DNA from: an uncultured Lachnospiraceae bacterium | GTDB taxonomy: Bacteria; Bacillota; Clostridia; Lachnospirales; Lachnospiraceae | Length of the DNA stretch: 64,000 nucleotides | Direction: 5' to 3' | NCBI GenBank assembly: GCA_947643615.1 | Contig: CANRWO010000002.1 | Coordinates: forward strand, 57,180 to 121,179 | Shown: positions 58,804 to 64,000 of the stretch, piece after piece | Position numbering within the stretch: position 1 is the first letter of the stretch | How the letters are laid out: the number at the start of each line of letters is the position of its first letter | The notes under the pieces: generated by a model | Told to the model about the DNA's origin: nothing | Databases searched by the model: none | Seen by the model: only the letters and a program-made list of their open reading frames with translations | Position numbers and translations under genes: made by a program

Positions 58804-61800
58804 ATGAAAAGAACAAAACATCTTCAAAAATTTATTTATGTTGCATTGCTTTTTGTGGTGGTTGTTATCCTGTTTCAATGGTATGCTACGCAAAACAGGA
58901 AACGTATGGAAGAACGGAATAAGAATTATGCATCAGATTCCGCGCGTCTGATGGCTGAACATATTGATGAAAAGCTGAACAATGCGATGGATCTGATCAA
59001 TACATATACCTTTTTTATTGGAAAAAGTCTTTCAGAGCCGGAAATTTCTGATGAAATGTTAAAAGAAATAAAGGATAATTTATTATTTGACGCCCTGGTG
59101 TATACAAATGCGGATGGCATTAACCATATTTCGGATGGGCGGACTTCCGATGCTTCCGGAAAAGAGTATTTTGTCAATGGAATGAAGGGAGAAAGCGGGA
59201 TATCCGTAGTAAATGATTCTGCATTTTATGATGAGACCATGCTTTGCTTTTACGCTCCCGTCAGGTACAAAGGAGAAATTATAGGAGTTCTCAGGGGAGC
59301 ATATTTGGCAGAAGAGTATTTGAAGGATATGCTGGGCACAACGTATTTTGGTGAAACGGCATCCGTACATCTGTGTTTGCCGGATGGGAGCATTCTTGCA
59401 TGTTCTGATGCCAAATTACATAATGGAAAAATGATTGACCTGCTTGTAGATATGGAAATGATTGACACGGATACTGCCGATAAGACAAAATCCGTGTTTG
59501 AAAACGGCGGGGAGGGCGCTTTTATATGTGCTCCTGGAAGTAAAACGGATAATATATGTGTAAGATACCTTCCGGAAAACAAGTTTGTTCTTGTTCAGAC
59601 ATTTCCAAAAAGTGTAACGGAAAGCATGGTAAAAGTGGAGAATCTTGTAGGTATCCGGTTTGAATCTATGTTGATCGGTTCGTTTGTTATCTACATTATT
59701 TTGGTACTTATAAATGCCGGACGGGAAAAGAAACGGTTGGAACAGGAAAACCGCGAAATGGGATATATCATTAAGGGTGTGGATATTCTGTTCTCACGTT
59801 TTGCCATGGCTGATTTTGAAGCGGATTCCTACCAATATCTGGCGGGGACAAAACCGGAGGATGCCGGCCTTTCCACCAGCGGCAGATACCAGGATTTAGT
59901 GGATCATATATGTAATTGTCAGGTAGAAGACAATGCCCGTATGGAATATGCAAAACTTCTTGAGAAAAATGCCATTATCGAAGCTATGAAAGAGCAGGAT
60001 GACCTTCGTTTTGAGGGCCATGTGACACATAGCGGCAATATGGAGTGGGAACACATCAATATAGTATGCCTGGAAAGGAAGGACGGTAAAGCATCCAAGG
60101 TTCTGTTTATCCGCCAGAATATTACGGAAATCAAAGAAAATGAGCTTCATATACAGGCTGAGATCTCTCTTGCAGCGAGGAAAGAAAGGCAGTATAGGAT
60201 AGCAATTACATCCAATTCTCTTTGCACTTTTGAATTTAACCTTACGAAAGACCTGATTGAAGAAGAGATTATCCGTAGTATAGACGGCGAGTCGATTGCA
60301 TTGTTGGAAAGGCTGGGACTTGATATTCCATGTAAGGCTTCCCGGTATTTCGAGGAGTGGAAACAATTTATTCTGGAAGAGTCCATAGAGGAATACTGCA
60401 GAGTAGTAAATATGGATTATCTGAAGGAAGCATATGAGCAGGGCAGCGCTGAAGTTAATATTGATTATTGGGGCCAGGCTTTTAAAGGCAGGCAGATGTG
60501 TATCCGGCAGTCATTCATAATGACGCAGGACTATGATACAGGCGATATTATTGTCATGGTAGTGTCTAAGGAGATTACGGAACAGGTGCAGAAACAGAGG
60601 GAGCAGACTCAGGCACTGCAGGATGCGCTTATGCAGGCACAGCATGCCAATGCTGCGAAGACAACTTTCCTCTCCAATATGTCCCATGATATCCGCACAC
60701 CTATGAATGCTATAATAGGATTTACTACCATTGCGGTAAGCCATATTGACAATAAAGATCAAGTCAGGGATTGCCTGCAGAAAGTTCTCTCTTCCAGTAA
60801 CCATCTACTGAGCCTGATCAATGATATCCTTGATATGAGCAGGATAGAGAGCGGTAAGGTACAGATTAAGGAGCATGAGTGTAATATATCGGAACTGATG
60901 CATAATCTGGTCAATATTATCCAGCCTCAGGTAAAGGCAAAACAACTGGAATTATTTATTGATACTTTTGAGGTTACTAATGAGGATGTAATTGCGGATC
61001 CTTTAAAGTTAAACCAGGTATTTATCAATCTTTTGAGCAATGCTGTCAAATATACACCGGCAAAGGGAAGTATATCCTTCAGGATAAGGCAGAATACTAC
61101 TTTCCGGCACGGATATGGGGACTATATTTTTACCATTAAAGACAATGGTATCGGTATGTCCAAGGAATTTGTGGATCATGTATTTGAGCCTTTTGAGCGG
61201 GAATCCAGCACTACACGCAGCGGGATAGAAGGCACAGGACTTGGCATGGCCATTACAAAAAATATTGTGGAAATGATGAACGGAACCATTTCCGTGGAGA
61301 GCGAAATCGGGAAGGGAAGTACTTTTACAGTAGCAATAAGCCTGAAACTCCAGGATACGGAAAAGAATGCGGCACAAATCAAAGAACTGGACGGGTTGCG
61401 GGCATTGGTGGTAGATGATGATTTCAATGTCTGCGACAGTGTGAGCAAGATGCTGAAACAGATTGGAATGCGCTCCGAATGGACGACTTCCGGCAGGGAA
61501 GCAGCATACCGTGCCCGAATGGCTTATGAGGAAGGCGATTCTTACCACACTTATATCATAGACTGGCAAATGCCGGAAATGAGCGGAGTGGAGACGGCTA
61601 GAAAGATACGCAGTGAAGTAGGGGAAGAGGCGCCTATTATCATCCTTACCGCATATGACTGGACCGATATCGAGGAAGATGCGAAGGCTGCCGGTGTAAC
61701 CGGTTTCTGTGCAAAGCCGCTCTTTATGTCGGACTTGAAAGCGGCATTGCTTGCTGCCAATAACCTGATAGAAAAAGAAAATGATGCTTCCGTATGGACA

Positions 61801-62193
61801 TTGGCTGATTTCAGTGGAAAAAGAGTTCTCTTGGTAGAGGACATTGAATTGAACCGGGAAATTGCAGAAGTCATATTGACGGAGTCCGGCTTCATTGTAG
61901 AGTCTGCGCCGGATGGAACTGATGCCGTGGATATGGTGAAGAAATCAGAAGAAAATTATTATGACGTTGTCTTGATGGATATCCAGATGCCAATCATGAA
62001 CGGATATGAAGCTACCAGAACGATTCGTACCCTGCCCAGAAAAGATGTCAAGGATCTGCCTATTATCGCCATGACGGCTAACGCCCTGGAAGAAGATAAA
62101 GAAGCTGCCATCAAGAACGGAATGAATGCCCATATTGCAAAACCTTTGGATATTGGTATTTTTATGGAAGTGCTTGGCCGGTTTTTGAAATAA
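58804..62193 (+). CDS. Hybrid sensor histidine kinase with two receivers
   Basis: 1129 aa. TM helix at about 11-26, extracytoplasmic Cache-like domain at about 40-275, TM at about 288-305, then two PAS-like stretches (about 310-445 and 450-590), coiled linker, DHp with H628 (NMSHDIRTP), ATPase domain with N742/N746, D780 (DNGIG) and GTGLG at 810-814. Receiver 1 spans about 866-985 with phospho-acceptor D920 and K971; receiver 2 spans about 1006-1128 with D1059 and K1113. No Hpt domain and no output domain are present, so it must pass phosphate to another protein. No partner regulator is next to it. The ligand is likely small and external, as for other Cache kinases. Confidence 0.92.
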   Translation: MKRTKHLQKFIYVALLFVVVVILFQWYATQNRKRMEERNKNYASDSARLMAEHIDEKLNNAMDLINTYTFFIGKSLSEPEISDEMLKEIKDNLLFDALVYTNADGINHISDGRTSDASGKEYFVNGMKGESGISVVNDSAFYDETMLCFYAPVRYKGEIIGVLRGAYLAEEYLKDMLGTTYFGETASVHLCLPDGSILACSDAKLHNGKMIDLLVDMEMIDTDTADKTKSVFENGGEGAFICAPGSKTDNICVRYLPENKFVLVQTFPKSVTESMVKVENLVGIRFESMLIGSFVIYIILVLINAGREKKRLEQENREMGYIIKGVDILFSRFAMADFEADSYQYLAGTKPEDAGLSTSGRYQDLVDHICNCQVEDNARMEYAKLLEKNAIIEAMKEQDDLRFEGHVTHSGNMEWEHINIVCLERKDGKASKVLFIRQNITEIKENELHIQAEISLAARKERQYRIAITSNSLCTFEFNLTKDLIEEEIIRSIDGESIALLERLGLDIPCKASRYFEEWKQFILEESIEEYCRVVNMDYLKEAYEQGSAEVNIDYWGQAFKGRQMCIRQSFIMTQDYDTGDIIVMVVSKEITEQVQKQREQTQALQDALMQAQHANAAKTTFLSNMSHDIRTPMNAIIGFTTIAVSHIDNKDQVRDCLQKVLSSSNHLLSLINDILDMSRIESGKVQIKEHECNISELMHNLVNIIQPQVKAKQLELFIDTFEVTNEDVIADPLKLNQVFINLLSNAVKYTPAKGSISFRIRQNTTFRHGYGDYIFTIKDNGIGMSKEFVDHVFEPFERESSTTRSGIEGTGLGMAITKNIVEMMNGTISVESEIGKGSTFTVAISLKLQDTEKNAAQIKELDGLRALVVDDDFNVCDSVSKMLKQIGMRSEWTTSGREAAYRARMAYEEGDSYHTYIIDWQMPEMSGVETARKIRSEVGEEAPIIILTAYDWTDIEEDAKAAGVTGFCAKPLFMSDLKAALLAANNLIEKENDASVWTLADFSGKRVLLVEDIELNREIAEVILTESGFIVESAPDGTDAVDMVKKSEENYYDVVLMDIQMPIMNGYEATRTIRTLPRKDVKDLPIIAMTANALEEDKEAAIKNGMNAHIAKPLDIGIFMEVLGRFLK

Positions 62194-62274
62194 AATATTG
62201 ATTTGGATTTTCATGTGGATAAATATGCTGTCCTGAACCGCTTTTTTAGTGAAGAAACCAAGACAGTCAGTACA

Positions 62275-62440
62275 CTAGTATAATCCACCTAAATTATCCC
62301 TATGTTTCGCTGGTCTAAATTTCCACCTGACTGCGTTGGCTTCACTCAACGATGCCACCGCATCGCCTCGTTCAGCCGCCTTGCAGGCTGAAAATTTATC
62401 CTGCGCCAAACATACGGGCAATTAGGGTGGATTATACTAG
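62275..62440. mobile_element. MITE-like element, 166 bp
   Basis: Perfect 15-bp terminal inverted repeats: CTAGTATAATCCACC (62275-62289) and GGTGGATTATACTAG (62426-62440). The inversion continues imperfectly for about 48 bp on each side, to AAATTT/AAATTT near 62319 and 62393. No coding capacity. The unpaired centre contains a smaller hairpin near CGATGCCACCGCATCG. Structure fits a miniature inverted-repeat element moved by a transposase elsewhere. No clear target duplication is visible. Confidence 0.65.
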
Positions 62441-62457
62441 AGCGTGTTTGAAAATAC
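62437..62457 (+). repeat. Short interspersed repeat, copy 3
   Basis: CTAGAGCGTGTTTGAAAAT plus two bases, starting inside the right end of the MITE-like element. Related stretches lie at 304-324 and 38400-38420, where no such element is seen. Confidence 0.45.
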
Positions 62458-62481
62458 TTTATGGAGCATAAAAGATAAAAG

Positions 62482-63822
62482 ATGAAAGATGACAAAATGA
62501 AAATCGAACAGCGATTGCAGAACATGAAAAAATTTTATATTAAAACGGGTGAACTGATTGATAAATTGCCTGACGCAATTCCAGAAAAAACACGCTCAAT
62601 GCTAAAGGATAAAATTTTAGGAGATAAAGATCTTAAGCATTTAATGGAGGGGATTGACTGTCATAGACCGCCCAGAATTTTTTTAATAGGAAGAACCGGA
62701 GTAGGGAAAAGCTGTTTGATCAATGCTTTGTGCGGTGCATATGTCGCTGGGGTAAGTGATACCAAAAGTTGCACAGAAGGCACACAAATCTATGAGTGTA
62801 AAGACAGCGATAGGGTATTAATGGAAATTCTTGACACAAGAGGAATTGCTGAATCGGAGAGTTTGAATGATGTAGTTACAGCTGAAGAAATGCTCATTGA
62901 ACAAATAAATGAATTTTCACCAGATGTAGCAATTTTTATGTTAAATTGTACTCATCGCGATGATGTAAATACAGATGTTGAATTCTTAAAAAAAATATCC
63001 GAAGAATATAACAAAATAAATAAATTAAGATTACCAATAGTTGTTGTGATTAATAAGTGTGACGAAATGGCACCTTCTCGTTTTAAGAATCCCGCAGAAT
63101 ATCCAGAAAGTAAGATAAATAAAATTAGCGAGGTGGTCCAATACTACAAGGGTATTATAGTAAAAAATGGACTTAAAATAGACAATATAATTGCTGTTTC
63201 CTCACTGATAGATTGGCAAACGTCGGATGGAATGGAAATCGATGTCGATAATATAAAGAATCTTCCCAAATATGATATTGAAAATCTTCAAATTGCATTT
63301 GACGGCAGATATGGAATTGAGAAATTGCTTGATATATTGGAAGAAGCCATCCTAGATTTTGAAGCGCAGATAGGATTGAGGATGGCTTCTCGATTGAATG
63401 AAGTAGTAATAAGACTTGCCAAACACTTAAACACTCTCTTTTCCGGAATATCTGCGACAGTAGCTTTAACCCCCATACCGATATCTGATATTTATATTTT
63501 GTTGATTATCCAAAGTATGTTGGTTTGTTTAATTGCATCGTTGAGTGGACGTGATATTTCACTCGACACAGGAAAAGAGTTTATTTATAGTATGGGAGGA
63601 ATTGTTGGTGTAGGATATGCTTTCCGACTAATTGCACAACAAGCATCAAAATTATTAAATGCAATCTTTATTGGTTCCGGTTCGGCGGTTAGTTCTGGGA
63701 TAGCATATGCTGGAACTTTCGCAATAGGTAAAGCTGCAATAGCATATTACATAGAAGGCAAAACTTTGGAGGAAGCGAAAAAACAGTTTGATAAGGTAAA
63801 GCAGGAGCGCATTAAATCTTGA
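62482..63822 (+). CDS. Membrane-associated GTPase (Era/dynamin-like P-loop)
   Basis: 446 aa. A helical N-terminus (about 1-65) precedes a G domain at about 68-250: G1 GRTGVGKS, Thr in the switch (SCTEGTQ), G3 LDTRG, G4 NKCD and an SS G5-like segment (AVSSLIDW). The C-terminal half holds two or three hydrophobic segments (about 315-370 and 372-420) rich in Gly and Ala, like the DUF697 region found in YcjF/IRG-type GTPases. It ends with a charged helix. It is AT-rich, stands alone after a MITE-like element, and is likely accessory. Its role is unknown; related proteins act in membrane remodelling or stress. The ATG at 62482 has no good RBS; M6 is an alternative. Confidence 0.8.
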   Translation: MKDDKMKIEQRLQNMKKFYIKTGELIDKLPDAIPEKTRSMLKDKILGDKDLKHLMEGIDCHRPPRIFLIGRTGVGKSCLINALCGAYVAGVSDTKSCTEGTQIYECKDSDRVLMEILDTRGIAESESLNDVVTAEEMLIEQINEFSPDVAIFMLNCTHRDDVNTDVEFLKKISEEYNKINKLRLPIVVVINKCDEMAPSRFKNPAEYPESKINKISEVVQYYKGIIVKNGLKIDNIIAVSSLIDWQTSDGMEIDVDNIKNLPKYDIENLQIAFDGRYGIEKLLDILEEAILDFEAQIGLRMASRLNEVVIRLAKHLNTLFSGISATVALTPIPISDIYILLIIQSMLVCLIASLSGRDISLDTGKEFIYSMGGIVGVGYAFRLIAQQASKLLNAIFIGSGSAVSSGIAYAGTFAIGKAAIAYYIEGKTLEEAKKQFDKVKQERIKS

Positions 63823-64000
63823 GGAAGAAATTGGTCTTTATGGCTGAATATCCCGCACTTTCCCGGTGCTTGATACTCAGCCTTTATTAGATATCAGTAG
63901 CTCTCGTTTCGTGGTCTGCGTGTAGTTCCTTTTAAACTGACCTAATGGTAGTGTAAAATAGTTTGTGTCTTTGGAAAAAAATACCTCTTTTTTGGTAAGA
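63823..64000. other. Right edge, nothing recognised
   Basis: 178 bp past the GTPase stop. No gene, tRNA or clear terminator was seen. The window ends inside this gap. Confidence 0.4.

Overview
The window is the replication-origin region of a low-to-mid GC Firmicute, most likely a Lachnospiraceae member (Clostridium cluster XIVa). Four things point there: the rpmH-rnpA-yidD-yidC-jag / oriC / dnaA-dnaN-yaaA-recF-gyrB-gyrA order, Soj/Spo0J with parS sites, a type III glutamine synthetase beside ANTAR-type nitrogen control, and a large surface polysaccharidase with a sortase. No rRNA, CRISPR array, prophage or complete insertion sequence is visible.

Layout. 0.3-3.2 kb: an OmpR-type two-component pair and an unrecognised protein. 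3.5-7.9 kb: a sugar-acid module (IlvD/Edd dehydratase, GntP permease, FadR-type GntR regulator) with two matching candidate operators around the permease promoter. 8.1-18.5 kb: a 3097-residue secreted protein combining a rhamnogalacturonan acetylesterase-like SGNH domain, a family 11 rhamnogalacturonan lyase and many binding or spacer domains, followed by a class B sortase. 18.8-20.4 kb: a GH13 alpha-glucosidase. 20.5-31.4 kb: a glutamine block. glnN, pyrG and purF run on the minus strand; a three-piece glutamate synthase, a second glutamine synthetase and an ANTAR protein run divergently on the plus strand. The two leaders facing each other between glnN and gltB carry ANTAR-type hexaloop hairpins, each overlapping a terminator-like hairpin. 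31.5-47.3 kb, minus strand: tRNA-Arg(CCU), a conserved Lachnospiraceae protein, serS, an HD-GYP protein, a DUF4446 protein, parB, parA, a parS-rich AT-rich gap, a DegS/NarL-like two-component pair, rsmG, mnmG, mnmE, jag, yidC, yidD, rnpA and rpmH. 47.3-57 kb: oriC with seven DnaA-box-like 9-mers, then dnaA, dnaN, yaaA, recF, gyrB and gyrA. 57-64 kb: tcdA, a possible nuclease-fold/winged-helix protein, a hybrid histidine kinase, a 166-bp MITE-like element and a membrane-associated GTPase.

How it works together. The most interesting system is the nitrogen block. Enzymes that make glutamine (two synthetase types), use it (CTP synthase, PRPP amidotransferase) or convert it to glutamate (split glutamate synthase) are grouped around divergent leaders that look like ANTAR-controlled attenuators. 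The likely antiterminator is the last gene of one of the operons. Its receiver domain has lost the acidic pair and the phospho-accepting aspartate, so its input is probably not phosphorylation. The second notable system is the rhamnogalacturonan-degrading surface protein with its sortase. Gene starts were adjusted from the longest frames where a Shine-Dalgarno sequence or family conservation favoured an internal start.
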